Positions 1 to 10,493 of a DNA stretch of 64,000 nucleotides are shown here, one piece after another. Both the position numbers and the translations under genes were made by a program. The notes under the pieces are model-generated. The model was not told the DNA's origin, ran no database searches, and worked only from the letters and a program-made list of their open reading frames with translations. The DNA comes from Rhodopseudomonas sp. P2A-2r (GTDB lineage Bacteria; Pseudomonadota; Alphaproteobacteria; Rhizobiales; Xanthobacteraceae), in the NCBI RefSeq assembly GCF_026015985.1, contig NZ_CP110389.1, positions 5,488,001 to 5,552,000 on the forward strand. Direction: 5' to 3'. Positions within the stretch are counted from its first letter, which is position 1, and every line of letters starts with the position of its first letter.

Positions 1-897
1 GTTGAAGGCGAAGCGCTCGCCACCCTCGTCGTCAACCGTCTGCGTGGCGGCCTCAAGGTTGCCGCCGTCAAGGCGCCGGGCTTCGGTGATCGCCGCAAGG
101 CAATGCTGGAAGACATCGCGATCCTGACCGGCGGTCAGCTGATCTCGGAAGACCTCGGCATGAAACTGGAGAGCGTCACGCTCGCCATGCTCGGCCGCGC
201 CAAGAAGGTGGTGATCGACAAGGAGAACACCACCGTCGTCAACGGCGCCGGCAAGAAGCCCGCCATCGAGGCGCGCGTCAACCAGATCAAGGCGCAGATC
301 GAGGAAACCACCTCGGACTACGACCGCGAGAAGCTTCAGGAGCGTCTGGCCAAGCTGGCCGGCGGCGTCGCGATCATTCGCGTCGGCGGCGCCACCGAAG
401 TCGAAGTGAAGGAAAAGAAGGACCGCGTTGACGACGCGCTCAACGCGACCCGCGCGGCCGTTCAGGAAGGCATCGTGCCGGGCGGCGGCACCGCGCTGCT
501 GCGCGCCAAGAAGGCCGTCGGCCGCATCCAGAACGACAATCCCGACGTCCAGGCCGGCATCAATATCGTGCTGAAGGCGCTGGAAGCCCCGATCCGCCAG
601 ATCGCCGAGAATGCCGGCGTGGAAGGCTCGATCGTGGTCGGCAAGATCCTCGAGAACAAGTCCGAGACCTTCGGTTTCGACGCTCAGACCGAGGAATATG
701 TCGACATGGTCGCCAAGGGCATCATCGACCCCGCCAAGGTGGTTCGTACCGCACTGCAGGACGCGGCCTCCGTCGCCGGCCTGCTGGTGACCACCGAAGC
801 CATGGTCGCCGACATTCCGAAGGAAGCCGCGCCGGCAATGCCGGGCGGTGGCGGCGGTATGGGTGGCATGGGCGGAATGGGTGGCATGGGCTTCTGA
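1..897 (+). CDS. groL: Chaperonin GroEL, C-terminal part (5' end outside window)
   Basis: This is the large subunit of the GroEL/GroES cytosolic protein-folding machine. The reading frame is open from base 1, beginning inside the apical domain ([20 protein letters not shown]), and runs through the intermediate and equatorial domains. The nucleotide-binding equatorial region contains [16 protein letters not shown]. It ends in the Gly-Met tail typical of bacterial GroEL ([14 protein letters not shown]). About 298 of roughly 545 residues are present, so the start lies upstream of the window. A strong hairpin terminator follows 33 bp after the stop, so the gene probably ends a groES-groEL operon. 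Rhizobiales often carry several groEL copies; which paralog this is cannot be decided from the visible part. Confidence 0.97.
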   Translation, partial: VEGEALATLVVNRLRGGLKVAAVKAPGFGDRRKAMLEDIAILTGGQLISEDLGMKLESVTLAMLGRAKKVVIDKENTTVVNGAGKKPAIEARVNQIKAQIEETTSDYDREKLQERLAKLAGGVAIIRVGGATEVEVKEKKDRVDDALNATRAAVQEGIVPGGGTALLRAKKAVGRIQNDNPDVQAGINIVLKALEAPIRQIAENAGVEGSIVVGKILENKSETFGFDAQTEEYVDMVAKGIIDPAKVVRTALQDAASVAGLLVTTEAMVADIPKEAAPAMPGGGGGMGGMGGMGGMGF

Positions 898-929
898 GCC
901 CGACCGTTCAACCCGAGCGTTCAATATCG

Positions 930-958
930 AAGGCCGCCCCTCCGGGCGGCCTTCTTTT
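930..958 (+). terminator. Rho-independent terminator of groEL
   Basis: A 10-bp perfect stem (AAGGCCGCCC / GGGCGGCCTT) with a 4-nt loop is followed by CTTTT. It lies 33 bp after the groEL stop codon. Confidence 0.85.
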
Positions 959-1067
959 GCGGGGAACGCAAGGTTGTCGAAGCTCTTTTGTTGTCGCCCC
1001 GGTTCTGATTCAATCCGGCGACAAAAAGCTCTAGGGTGGAATCATTGCCCTGTTCGAGGAATTTGAA

Positions 1068-2276
1068 ATGCGCGCGCTTCGTTTTTGCCTGACCGGTCTT
1101 GCTGCGGCCTCAACCGTGCTGGCGCTGGGACCTGCCTCCGCCCAGATGAAGCTTGCGCCCAAGAGCGCCGCGCCGGCCAACGAGGCCCGCTACTTCACCT
1201 CGATTGACGGTTTGATGGACGGCAATGCCGACGTCATCCTCAAGGAAATCCGCCAGGGCAAGACCGTCACATCGGCGACGCTCGACGTCTGCTATCCCGC
1301 CGAAAAGGGTTCCGAGCGCAAGGACCGCTTCGTCGCCAACCTCGCCGTGAGCGGCCAGACCCTGACCGGCACCGCCCAGACCCAGGTCGACAAGCTGCCG
1401 GTCTCCGTCAAGCTGACGCGCAAGCCCACCGGCGAGAATTTCGAATTCAAGGGCCAGATCTCCGTGGGCCAGACCACCAACAACGTGGTCTCATCCGACA
1501 ATTCCGACCAGAGCGAAAAGGAATTCCAGGACAACCAGGCCGTCGACGACAACATCACCGCGTCGCCGAAGGATTTCACCGAAGTCTCTCCCGAAGCGGT
1601 TGCGGTCAAGATCAAGCTGGAGGCGGCGCTGGATTTCGTCCGCACGCTGAAGGGGCAGAATGTCGAGGTGTCGCTCGGCAGCCTCAGCGTCGCCTGCGAC
1701 GCCTTGCGCGCCGGCGAGCAGGTAATCACGCTCAATATCGATCCGGAGCGCGCGGCGGCCTTCGTGGCCAAGGCAAAGACCTATCCCGGCGTGGTCAACG
1801 CCGGCTGGACCACCGGCGCGGTCGATCTGGAACGCACTATCCGCTTCGCCGCCGCCGAGTGGCGCGACGGCGACAGACTGAACCGTGACAAGATTGCGAC
1901 GACGATCGCCAACGTGCTGGCCAAGTCCCTGTCGGCCAAACTGACGGCGTCGAAATGGAGCGACGAGACAGGAAAATTGAAGCTGACCTTCAAGCGGCCG
2001 AGCCAACTGATGCCGGGGCTTGAGCTGACCGAGACGCTGGAGATCAACGCCCTCGCCGCCGCCGACCGGCCGGGCGCGTCCGACCGGTTGATGCTGTGGG
2101 TCGGGGCTCCAGCGGTATCCACCGCGGATGAGGCCGCGGGTGCCAAACTTAACCTCGCCGACGCCACCGGCGGCGAGGAGGAAAGCGACCCGCGCGACGA
2201 CAACGGCGCGATCGCAGCCCTCGCCGCGGAGTTCAAGGCTCAGCGCTGGAACGCCGACAATTCGAACTGGAAGTAG
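1068..2276 (+). CDS. Hypothetical secreted protein, 402 aa
   Basis: I do not recognise this family. The N-terminus is a clear Sec signal peptide (MRALRFCLTGLAAASTVLAL, then GPASAQ), with cleavage expected near residue 26, so the mature protein is probably periplasmic. The rest is soluble, with alternating polar/hydrophobic beta-rich stretches (residues 60-150), an acidic Asn/Asp/Gln-rich linker around residues 140-165, and an acidic C-terminal tail (GGEEESDPRDDN). No catalytic motif was seen. The ATG at 1068 follows GAGGAATTTGAA. It lies between groEL, with its terminator, and an oxidoreductase 25 bp downstream, with which it could be co-transcribed. It is probably a conserved hypothetical of Nitrobacteraceae. 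Confidence 0.75.
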   Translation: MRALRFCLTGLAAASTVLALGPASAQMKLAPKSAAPANEARYFTSIDGLMDGNADVILKEIRQGKTVTSATLDVCYPAEKGSERKDRFVANLAVSGQTLTGTAQTQVDKLPVSVKLTRKPTGENFEFKGQISVGQTTNNVVSSDNSDQSEKEFQDNQAVDDNITASPKDFTEVSPEAVAVKIKLEAALDFVRTLKGQNVEVSLGSLSVACDALRAGEQVITLNIDPERAAAFVAKAKTYPGVVNAGWTTGAVDLERTIRFAAAEWRDGDRLNRDKIATTIANVLAKSLSAKLTASKWSDETGKLKLTFKRPSQLMPGLELTETLEINALAAADRPGASDRLMLWVGAPAVSTADEAAGAKLNLADATGGEEESDPRDDNGAIAALAAEFKAQRWNADNSNWK

Positions 2277-2301
2277 CCGCCATCGCAGGAACGAACCGCT
2301 G

Positions 2302-3760
2302 ATGGCGCGCTATGATGTGGTGGTGATCGGCGCAGGCCTCGGCGGCCTGGCCGCGGGGGCGATTCTGGCCCGCAATGGCCGCAAGGTGCTGGTCATCGAG
2401 CGCAGCAATTCGGTGGGTGGCGCGGCATCGAGCTACAAGGTCGGCGACCTGTTCGTCGAAGGCTCGCTGCACGAGACCAGCGACCCGCGCGAGATCGGCG
2501 ATCCCAAGCACGGACCGCTGACCCGGGCCGGTGTGCTCGACGCCATCACCTGGACACCCGGCGGCGATCTCTACGAGGCACGCGGCGGACCGCTCGACGC
2601 GCCATTGTCGGTGCCGGCAAATTTCGACGACGCCTGCGCCGCGCTGACGCGGCGTTTTCCCGAGGCCCGCGACGGCATTGCGAAGATCCTGGACGACATC
2701 GCGCAGATCGTCGCCGGCGCAGCACCGCCCGCCTCCGACGCCTCACTGTCGCTGCAGCAGAAGCTCGATGCCGTGTTCGGCGACAACGAGGCCGTCAAAT
2801 GTGCCCTGGCCGCCAATCTCGCCTACTACCATGACGACCCCGCCACCTTGTCCTGGCAATGGTTCGCAGCCGCCCAGGGCAGCCTGTTGCGCAACGGCGC
2901 CTGCTACGTGAAAGGCGGCTCGCAGCGGCTGTCGAGCGCGCTGGCGCGCGCCATCAAGACCGCCGGCAACGATGCGCTGCTGCGCCGGACCGTGACTGCC
3001 ATCGCGCCCGGCCCGGACGGCATGCAAATGGTGACGCACAGCGCCAAAGACGGCAGCGATCCGCAGACCGTCACGACGCCATGCATCATCAGCAACGCCG
3101 CACCGGAAACCCTCGCCGCACTGCTGCCGCCGGCTGCCGCGCAGACCTTGCGCGCGCACTACGAGGCGGAGACACCGTCGATATCGCTGTTCGCGCTAAC
3201 GCTCGGCCTGTCGCGGCCGCCAGGCGAGTTCGGCCTGCACGGCTACTCGACCCAGCTGCTGCCGCCGTGGCTGACGCGGCTGTCGGACTATGCCAAGGGA
3301 ACGACGCTGATGGCCGCCGAGCCCAGCGAGCACATGCCGCCGCTGGCCATCGTCGATTATGCGGCCATCGACGCCGGCGTGCCGGCGCCGCCGTTTGTGC
3401 TGTCGATCTTCGGGCCGGACCTGCTGTCGAACTGGGATCCGTCCGACATGGAACGTTACCGCGCCAAGCGCGGGCGATGGCAAGCCGCCATCATCGCCTA
3501 TCTCGATCTCGCATTATCCGGGTCTGGCGGACGCCGTCACCGCGACCTCCTTCAATACCGCGCTGTCGGTGCGGCAATATCTCAACGCGCCGCACGGCGC
3601 GGTCTATGGCTTCGCGCCGACCCCGGGCGCGCCGGTGCGCTCGCCGCGGACGCCATTGCCGGGGATCTATCTGGCGTCAGCCTATGCCGGTTTCGGCGGC
3701 TACACCGGCGTGATCCAGAGCGCAGTGGCGTGTGCGGACATGATTCTGGCAGATCGGTAG
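2302..3760 (+). pseudogene. FAD-dependent oxidoreductase of the phytoene-desaturase (CrtI-like) superfamily, frameshifted
   Basis: The N-terminus is a Rossmann dinucleotide-binding motif (VVVIGAGLGGLAAGAILARN, about residues 5-24) followed by VIERSNSVGGAASS, the FAD-binding signature of phytoene desaturase/amine-oxidase-like enzymes. The first frame is good to about base 3505 (RWQAAIIAYLD). The conserved C-terminal part (HYPGLADAVTATSFNTALSV, ending in SAYAGFGGYTGVIQSAVACA) continues in the next frame from 3512 to the TAG at 3758-3760. Removing one base near 3505-3512 restores about 485 aa, a normal family length. The C-terminal part retains its FAD-binding glycines, so this may be a sequence error and not a dead gene. 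The substrate is unknown; no carotenoid genes are nearby. Confidence 0.8.
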
Positions 3761-3774
3761 CGGACGCGTGCTTC

Positions 3775-4179
3775 TCAGTTGGTATTGAGCCGGAACCGCA
3801 GCGGCTTCGGTCCGATGAAGGTGATCGCATCGCCCTGCCGCTTCCAGTTGGTGGCCTCACCCAGCGCCGCCAGCAATTCGTCATCGAGTTGCGCACGCGC
3901 CGGTGGACAGTTGCGTGCGTCCATGGCGCCGGCGACGAAGACAACGGTGTCGCCGGCCACCGAGAACTGCCCCTTGCCACCCTTGCACCACAGTTCAACG
4001 AGGGTTTCGCCGGCATCGCCGATGTCGAGATTCGGCACCCGCTTCGACCCGGGCTGCGGGGCCGCGTCGAGACTCATCTGCAGGCCGAACGGAAACTCCT
4101 CGGCGGCCTGCGCCGGCAGGCCGACCAACAGCACCGAGACGGCGACTGCCGCGCGCCAACATGTCATGGCTGACATCAT
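3775..4179 (-). CDS. Small exported protein, META/HslJ-like
   Basis: About 134 aa if translation starts at the tandem ATG ATG at 4179, which places a signal peptide directly at the N-terminus (AVAVSVLLVGLPAQAAEEFP). The mature part carries two cysteines (LWCKGGKGQF and ARNCPPARAQ), possibly a disulfide, and ends in KRQGDAITFIGPKPLRFRL. That ending resembles the small beta-barrel META domain of HslJ-type envelope proteins, but the similarity is weak. It is convergent with the preceding oxidoreductase (14 bp apart). A longer reading from 4263 is open, but it would place an Arg-rich stretch before the signal peptide and is less likely. Confidence 0.6.
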   Translation of the reverse strand: MMSAMTCWRAAVAVSVLLVGLPAQAAEEFPFGLQMSLDAAPQPGSKRVPNLDIGDAGETLVELWCKGGKGQFSVAGDTVVFVAGAMDARNCPPARAQLDDELLAALGEATNWKRQGDAITFIGPKPLRFRLNTN

Positions 4180-4342
4180 CTGAATCCCGATTTGACTGAC
4201 CGATCCAACCCGGCGGGTTCTTACGTGACGCCCGCAACATTGGCCAGATCGGTTCGCGCACAAATCGGGCGAAAAGAGGAAGCGCGCTGCTTCACCTCCC
4301 CCAACGGGAGAGGTGAAGCAATATGCTGGTTGCCGGAGTGGT

Positions 4343-6008
4343 CTACTTCAGGACCATCGCCGTGAACGGATAGACATAGGCCTGCAGCATCACCACGCAG
4401 CCGACCAGACAGGCCAGCACGATGGAGTGCCAGAATACGTAGCGCAGGATGGTGCCCTCGTGGCCGTACCAGTTGGTCGCCGTCGATGCCACGACGATCG
4501 ATTGCGCGTCGATCATCTTGCCCATCACGCCGCCCGACGAGTTCGCCGCCGCCATCAGGATGGGCGACAGGCCGAGTTGCTCCGAGGTGATCTTCTGCAG
4601 GTTGCCGAACAGCACGTTCGATGCGGTATCCGAGCCAGTCAGCGCGACACCGAGCCAGCCCAGCAGCGTTCCGAAGAACGGATACATCACGCCGGTCGCA
4701 GCAAAAGCGAGGCCGAGCGTGGCGTCGACGCCCGACAGCCGGGTCAGCGTGCCGATCGCCAGCATCGCCGAGATGGTGATCAGCGAGATCGCGCACAGCC
4801 TGATGGTGCGGCCGTAGGAGACGATCATCTTGGCGGGCGAATAGCCCATCAGGAACCCGGAGATGATGGCGGCGATCAGCATGCCCGTGCCGGTGAACGA
4901 CAAATAGGTGAAGCCGAACACCGCGCCCTCGGGCGTCGGCTTGGGAGCGACCGGCGGCACCTTGTTGATCATGTTGTGCAGTTCCGGCACCGGATAGTTC
5001 CAGGTGAAGATCGAATTCGCCCAGGTCTTGAAGCCGCCATTGCCCCAGATCAGCATCACGATGCACACGATGATCCAAGGCATCAGCGCGCTCCACAGCT
5101 CGGCGGAGGTCAGCGGCGTCTTGTCCATCGGCTTCGGCGCCGTCATGGTGGCCGCGGATCTCGTCCTTGCCGCGCAGTGCCGGCGACAGCCACAGCACCT
5201 TCGGCTGCCAGACTTTCAGGAACAGGATCAGGCAGCCCATGGAGATCAGCGACGCACCGATGTCGACGATCCATGGGTTGATATAGTTCGAGATCACGAA
5301 TTGCGGGATCGCGAAGGACAGGCCGGTGACCAGAATGGCCGGCCAGACATCCTTCATGCCCTTCCAGCCGGCGAATGCCCACACCACCCAGAACGGCACC
5401 AGCAGCGAGAACACCGGCAATTGCCGGCCGACCATGGCACCGAGAATGTAGGGATCGAGGCCGGTGACGGAAGCCAGGCCCTGGATCGGCGTGCCCAGCG
5501 CGCCGTAGGCAACCGGCGCGGTATTGGCGATCAGCGACAGGCCGGACGCCGCCAGCGGCGAGAAGCCGAGACCGATCAGCACCGAGCCGGTGATGGCCAC
5601 CGGGGTGCCGAAGCCCGACGCGCCCTCGAAGAACGCACCGAAGGCGAAGGCAATCAGCAGCAACTGCAGCCGGCGGTCCTCGGTGACGCCGCCGATGGCG
5701 CGCTTGAGCAGGTCAAAGCGGCCGGTGGCCACCGTGATCTGGTAGAGGAAGATGACGTTCAGCACGATCCAGCCGATCGGGAAGAAGCCGGCCACCACGC
5801 CGAGCAGCGACGCGCGGATCGACATGCCCGCCGGCATGGTGAAGATGAAGATCGCGATGAGATTGGCCACTATCACGGCGATGATCGCGGCGAGATGCGC
5901 CTTGACCTTGCCGCTGGCGATCAGCACCAGCAACGTCACCACCGGGATCGCCGCGGCGATGGTCGATAGCACCTGACTGTTCAACGGATTGTAGACCTGA
6001 TTCCACAT
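4343..6008 (-). pseudogene. lctP: L-lactate permease (LctP/LldP family), frameshifted
   Basis: A 12-14 helix inner-membrane lactate/glycolate:H+ symporter. The N-terminal half (start ATG at 6008) contains FEGASGFGTPVAITGSVLIG and ANTAPVAYGALGTPI, which are diagnostic of this family. The C-terminal half (LTGSDTASNVLFGNLQ and NSSGGVMGKMIDAQSIVVA) continues in another frame from about 5146. The break lies at GAGATCCGCGGCCACCATG (minus strand); removing one base there restores about 554 aa, the usual length. A glycolate oxidase operon lies 5.5 kb away, which fits hydroxy-acid use. It may be intact in the organism if the extra base is a sequence error. Confidence 0.88.
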
Positions 6009-6185
6009 CGCGGCTCTCCCCCACGCCCAATTGCCGATCCCGATCTGCGTGGTGGGTCAGGACAGCCTGGCGTGATCGCGGGAAGATCGCATTGCGTGAT
6101 ATGACGACCACTCGCCCCGGTCGCTCAGGTCACATCCAATGGGAAAGGCCCCCGCCCCTCGCCGTTACTGCCATGCTAGGGTCAA

Positions 6186-6199
6186 TTACCTTTTGGTAA
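6186..6199. promoter_or_regulatory. Inverted repeat TTACC-TTTT-GGTAA between lctP and the ABC exporter
   Basis: A 5-bp perfect dyad with a 4-nt spacer lies in the 288-bp divergent region between lctP (start 6008) and the ABC transporter (start 6297). It may be an operator for a neighbouring or distant regulator. No match to a known consensus is claimed. Confidence 0.3.
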
Positions 6200-6296
6200 C
6201 AAGACGACGCAGGCCATCAAAACTGCAACTTTAGTATAGACAGTCGAATTCTTTCCTATCCCGGGGCAGTTCGCGTCCCGATCCGGAGACCTATTT

Positions 6297-8039
6297 GTGA
6301 AGAACATTCGCGCGACACTGGCGACCGTTTGGCGGATCGCCATCCCTTACTTTCGCTCCGAGGACAAGTGGATGGCGCGCGGCCTGCTCGCCGCCGTCAT
6401 CGTCATCGAACTGGCCGTGGTCGGATTGAACGTGCTGTTCAACCGCTGGAACAACGTGTTCTACAACGCGCTGCAGGAACGCAATCTCGACGTCTTCACC
6501 TACCAGCTCGGCTACTTCTCGGTCCTGGCGGCGATCTTCATCGCGCTCAAGGTGTACCAGCTCTATCTGAACCAGTGGCTGCAGATCCGCTGGCGGCGCT
6601 GGATGACCGAGCGCTATCTCGGCGGCTGGCTGTCGCACGGCAACCACTACCGCATGCAGCTGCAGGGCGACGCCGCCGACAACCCCGACCAGCGCATCGC
6701 CGAGGACACCCAGCTATTCGTCGACCGCACGCTGGCGCTCGGCGTCGGCCTGCTCAGTTCAGTGGTCACGCTGGCGTCGTTCGTGGTGATCCTCTGGGGG
6801 CTGTCGGATGCCGCGCCGTTGCACCTGTTCGGCCGCGAAATTCCGATTCCCGGCTATCTGGTCTGGGCCGCGCTGGTCTATGCGGCGATCGGCACCGCCC
6901 TCACCCACCTGATCGGCTCGCCGCTGGTCGGGCTGAATTTCCAGCAGCAGCAATATGAGGCGGACTTCCGCTTCAACCTGGTGCGCGCCCGCGAGAATGC
7001 CGAGCAGATTGCCTTGCTGCATGGCGAGCCGGTGGAGCGCATCCGCCTGTCGACGCGTTTCGCGCGCGTGGTGGAGAACTGGCTCGGCATCATGAGCCGC
7101 ACCAAGAAGCTGACCGCCTTTACCGCCAGCTATTCGCAGATCTCGGTGATCTTTCCGTATGTGCTGATCGCGCCAGCCTACTTCGCCGAGAAGATCCAGC
7201 TCGGCGGCATGATGCAGACGGCATCGGCCTTCGGCAGCGTGCAGGACGCACTGTCGTTCTTCATCACCGCCTATCGCACGCTGGCCGAATGGCAGGCGGG
7301 CGTCGCGCGTCTCGACGGCTTCGAAGCCGCGATCGCCGGCGCCGAGGCGCTGACCACCAAGGCCGACATCATCCATGTGGCTCCCGCCGACAACGGCGCC
7401 ATCGACCTCGATGACGTGAAGGTCGGCCTGCCCGACGGCACGCCGATGGTCAGCGCCGGGCGCTTCAGCTTCCGCCGCGGCGAGCGTACGCTGTTCACTG
7501 GACCCTCCGGCTCCGGCAAGTCGACCCTGTTCCGCGCCATCGCCGGCATCTGGCCGTTCGGCAGCGGACGCATCGCGATCCCCGCCCATGCCACCTTGAT
7601 GATGCTGCCGCAGCGGCCGTATTTCCCGGTCGGCCTGCTGCAGGACGCGATCGCCTATCCCGCCGAAACCAGCCAGTTTGGCGCGCAGCGCATCGCCGAT
7701 GCCGTGATCGCGGTCGGCCTGCCGGCGCTGGCGACGCGGCTTGACGAGGATGCGCACTGGAACCGGATGCTGTCGCTCGGCGAACAGCAGCGCCTCGGCG
7801 TTGCCCGCGCGCTGCTGCACCAGCCGCAATACCTGTTCCTAGACGAGGCCACCGCCTCGCTCGACGAACCCGCCGAGGCGGCGCTGTACAGCCTGATCGA
7901 GGATCGTCTGCCGAACACCACCATCGTCTCGATCGGGCATCGCAGCACGCTCGAGGCCTTCCACCGGCGCAACATCACCATGGCCCGGTCGGGCCACGGC
8001 TTCGCGTTGCAGGAGGCGCCTCAGCGGCCCGCCGATTGA
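6297..8039 (+). CDS. ABC transporter, fused SbmA/BacA-like membrane domain and ATPase (BclA-like)
   Basis: A 580-aa half-transporter of the SbmA/BacA-ABCD type. Residues 1-330 form a membrane domain with the family pattern (LNVLFNRWNNVFYNALQERN and LQIRWRRWMTERYLGGWLSH). Residues 370-570 form an ABC ATPase with Walker A GPSGSGKST (402-410), signature LSLGEQQR and Walker B YLFLDEATASLDEP. It probably works as a homodimer in the inner membrane. Characterised relatives are Bradyrhizobium BclA, which imports plant NCR peptides and protects nodule bacteroids, and YddA/Rv1819c-like peptide or cobalamin transporters. Substrate here is inferred only. The start is GTG at 6297 with GGAG 8 nt upstream; no in-frame ATG fits better. 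Confidence 0.85.
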   Translation: MKNIRATLATVWRIAIPYFRSEDKWMARGLLAAVIVIELAVVGLNVLFNRWNNVFYNALQERNLDVFTYQLGYFSVLAAIFIALKVYQLYLNQWLQIRWRRWMTERYLGGWLSHGNHYRMQLQGDAADNPDQRIAEDTQLFVDRTLALGVGLLSSVVTLASFVVILWGLSDAAPLHLFGREIPIPGYLVWAALVYAAIGTALTHLIGSPLVGLNFQQQQYEADFRFNLVRARENAEQIALLHGEPVERIRLSTRFARVVENWLGIMSRTKKLTAFTASYSQISVIFPYVLIAPAYFAEKIQLGGMMQTASAFGSVQDALSFFITAYRTLAEWQAGVARLDGFEAAIAGAEALTTKADIIHVAPADNGAIDLDDVKVGLPDGTPMVSAGRFSFRRGERTLFTGPSGSGKSTLFRAIAGIWPFGSGRIAIPAHATLMMLPQRPYFPVGLLQDAIAYPAETSQFGAQRIADAVIAVGLPALATRLDEDAHWNRMLSLGEQQRLGVARALLHQPQYLFLDEATASLDEPAEAALYSLIEDRLPNTTIVSIGHRSTLEAFHRRNITMARSGHGFALQEAPQRPAD

Positions 8040-9358
8040 GGCTCCGCCTCGCCGGAAGCACCGGCCTCGAAGCGCGCCAGCGTGATCTTGGCAAGCGCGT
8101 GATAGAGGCCCTCTTTGGTCACGAGTTGCGAGGCGGCGTTGGCGATCAGCGCCGCCGCCATCAGCGGGATCACCATGGCGTGGTCATTGGTCATCTCGGA
8201 CGTGATGACGAAGGATGTGATCGGCGCGCGCACGACGCCGGTCAGATAGGAGACCATCCCGATCAGCACCAGCGCGCCGAGCGGCGCCTGGGGAAACAGC
8301 AGCGACAGATCCGACGCGATGCCGGCCCCGATGGCCAGCGACGGCGCGAAGATTCCGCCGGGAATGCCTGATATGGCCGACAGCAGCGTGGCGGCGAACT
8401 TCCATCCGCCGAAGCTGTAGTCGATTGCCCCCGAGCCATCGTGAATGATAGCGCGCGCCTGCTCATAGCCGGTGCCGAAAACATGCTCGTGGCTCATGAG
8501 CCCGCACAGCGCCACGCCGAGCCCGCATATGGCCGCGAACGCGACCGGATGCCGCTTGATCCAGCCGCCCGCCCGGCCGGGAATGCCAAGCGCAAAGCGG
8601 ATCAAAACCCTGCTGAACAGCCCGCCCAGCATGCCGCACAGCACGGCACAAACCGGCACCGCGATCCACGCCATGCCCAGCGGCAGCGTCGCCGACGTGG
8701 TGCCGAAATATTGATAGTCCCCGACAATCGCCAGTGAGGTGAGGCCCGCGGCAATGATCGCCCCGATGATCAGTCCCGCTGTCCGCATTTCGAACGCGCG
8801 ACTGAGTTCCTCGATGGCGAAGACGATTCCTGCAAGCGGCGTGTTGAACGCCGCCGCGACGCCGGCTGCAGAGCCGGCGAGGAGAAAGCCGGGCTGCCGG
8901 TAAGGCGCGAACCGGCCAAGCGCCGCCATGATGGCGCAGCCCACCTGGATGGTCGGGCCTTCGCGTCCGGTCGAGGCACCGCACAACAGCCCCAGCGTCA
9001 TGACGATGACCTTGCCGAAGGCGACCCGGAGCGAAACCAGGGGGCCACGCTGCTCGTGCGGCAGCCGCAGCGCGGCAATCACCTGCGGCACGCCCGACCC
9101 TTGCGCATTCGGGAAAACGACGATCGCCAGCCACATGCAGACGGCGAAGCCGAGCGGCGTCACCAGCACGGCCCAGTAGCGGGAGTGGCCGAGCACCATG
9201 CCGAACGCCGCCTGCGCCTGATCTGCCAGATAGGCCATGGTGATGGCGGCAAGGCCGACGCAAAGGCCGCCGATGACGAACAGGACGTGCCGGGTCCAAC
9301 GTTTGCGGGCGAGTCGGGAGCGAATGCTGAGATGGGTCAGGTAGCGACGTGTCTGCAT
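8021..9358 (-). CDS. CLC-family chloride/proton antiporter
   Basis: 445 aa from the ATG at 9358, an inner-membrane protein with about 10-12 helices. The ion-pore signatures are present: GSGVP (87-91), GREGPTIQVG (131-140, with the gating glutamate at 133) and GSAAGVAAAFNTPLAGIVFA followed by IEE near 182-184. The second, proton-side glutamate position suggests a Cl-/H+ exchanger more than a channel. There is no C-terminal CBS pair. The 3' end overlaps the convergent ABC transporter by 19 bp. Longer in-frame extensions to 9430 rely on TTG and would add a Cys-rich stretch; the ATG is preferred even though its ribosome-binding site is weak. Confidence 0.9.
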   Translation of the reverse strand: MQTRRYLTHLSIRSRLARKRWTRHVLFVIGGLCVGLAAITMAYLADQAQAAFGMVLGHSRYWAVLVTPLGFAVCMWLAIVVFPNAQGSGVPQVIAALRLPHEQRGPLVSLRVAFGKVIVMTLGLLCGASTGREGPTIQVGCAIMAALGRFAPYRQPGFLLAGSAAGVAAAFNTPLAGIVFAIEELSRAFEMRTAGLIIGAIIAAGLTSLAIVGDYQYFGTTSATLPLGMAWIAVPVCAVLCGMLGGLFSRVLIRFALGIPGRAGGWIKRHPVAFAAICGLGVALCGLMSHEHVFGTGYEQARAIIHDGSGAIDYSFGGWKFAATLLSAISGIPGGIFAPSLAIGAGIASDLSLLFPQAPLGALVLIGMVSYLTGVVRAPITSFVITSEMTNDHAMVIPLMAAALIANAASQLVTKEGLYHALAKITLARFEAGASGEAEPQSAGR

Positions 9359-9431
9359 GATGGCATGCTTCTGCAGGTCTCGTGCCGCGCCGCAATCGCA
9401 GCCCGCGGGCGCTTCACGCCATCTCGACAAC

Positions 9432-9468
9432 GAAAAAGGGGCGGCAGATTGCTCTGCCGCCCCTTCGA
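9432..9468 (-). terminator. Rho-independent terminator of the TorF-like porin
   Basis: GGGGCGGCAG / CTGCCGCCCC stem followed by a T-run when read on the minus strand. It starts about 16 bp after the porin stop codon. Confidence 0.8.
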
Positions 9469-9483
9469 TCCGAAGAGAGGTGC

Positions 9484-10493
9484 TTACTTCAGGTTCGACA
9501 TCGCGGTCAGGTCAGCCGACAGCTTGACGATGCCGGTGGCGCCGCACCAGTTGGACTCAAACCCGCCCGGATTGATGGCGGACTGGCTGGAAACACGCGT
9601 CGTGGTGGCGGTGTTGTCGCTGGTGAAAGCGTTGCAGGCGCCCTTCGAGAGGTCGGTGTCGGAGTAACGCAGGTCGAGGGTGAACACCTTGTAGGTGAAG
9701 CCGACGCCGACGTTCCAGGTGTTGTAGCTTGGCTCAGGAATGCCACCCGCGTAACGGGTGCCTGCACCGGTGCCGTAGAAGGCATCCGAAGTGCCCAGCC
9801 ACTGGCGGCCGTACTCACCCGAGATGTACATGCCGATGCCGGTGGAGCCGAAGTAGGTGCTCGGCGCGGTGTACTTGCCGGTGACCGAAGCGTAGTTGCC
9901 CCAGGCGCCCAGGTTCAGGAAGTTCGGCGAATAGTACTCGTTGAAGCCGATAGCGAACTGGTCGTTGAGGGTGAAGTTAACCTTGGCGTAGCCTTCGTAG
10001 AAGCTCGCATCCTTCTTCGCGAAGTTGCCGTTGATCGGCAGACCGCCGGTCAGAGCATCCGCGAAGGACTGGTTGCTGCCGCAGAAAGCCTGCGACTGGT
10101 AGCACTGGCCACCCGGATATCCGTAGTACCAGAAGCCGAAGTCGAAGGCTGCGATGCCCCAGGTCGGGCGGATACCGAAGTAGCCGTCAAGCTCAGCCGC
10201 GGCGCGGTTCGCGAAGGAAATGCTCGATGCCGAGGTACCGACGTAGAGCTGCAGATCCTTGGTCACATTGTAGCGCGGCTCGAAGTAGGCCGTCACCGAA
10301 GGCTTGTGGTTCGACTGGGTGACGCCGCGGAACACGTAGTCGTTGGTGATGGAGCTGCCGAAAGCGATATCCCAAGGATCGAAAGCAACGATCGGGGGGC
10401 CTTCTTATACACTTTGGCCCCGAGATCAGCCGCCGAGGCCGAGCCCATACCGATCGCGAGCAAGGCTGCGACTGACACTATTGTTTTCTTCAT
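9484..10493 (-). pseudogene. TorF-family putative porin, frameshifted in a C-run
   Basis: An outer-membrane beta-barrel. The ATG at 10493 starts a Sec signal peptide (MKKTIVSVAALLAIGMGSAS, then AAD). After about 33 residues the frame breaks at a run of six C (minus strand; 10394-10399). Restoring a seventh C joins it to PIVAFDPWDIAFGSSITNDY-VFRGVTQS and the rest of the barrel, giving about 336 aa. The segment WDIAFGSSITNDYVFRGVTQ matches the Gcw_chp/TorF pattern (aromatic-rich strand, then FRG.(S/T)QS). The protein ends in LTAMSNLK, not in a C-terminal Phe. Given the strong terminator and clean barrel, the gene is probably intact in the organism. Confidence 0.82.
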
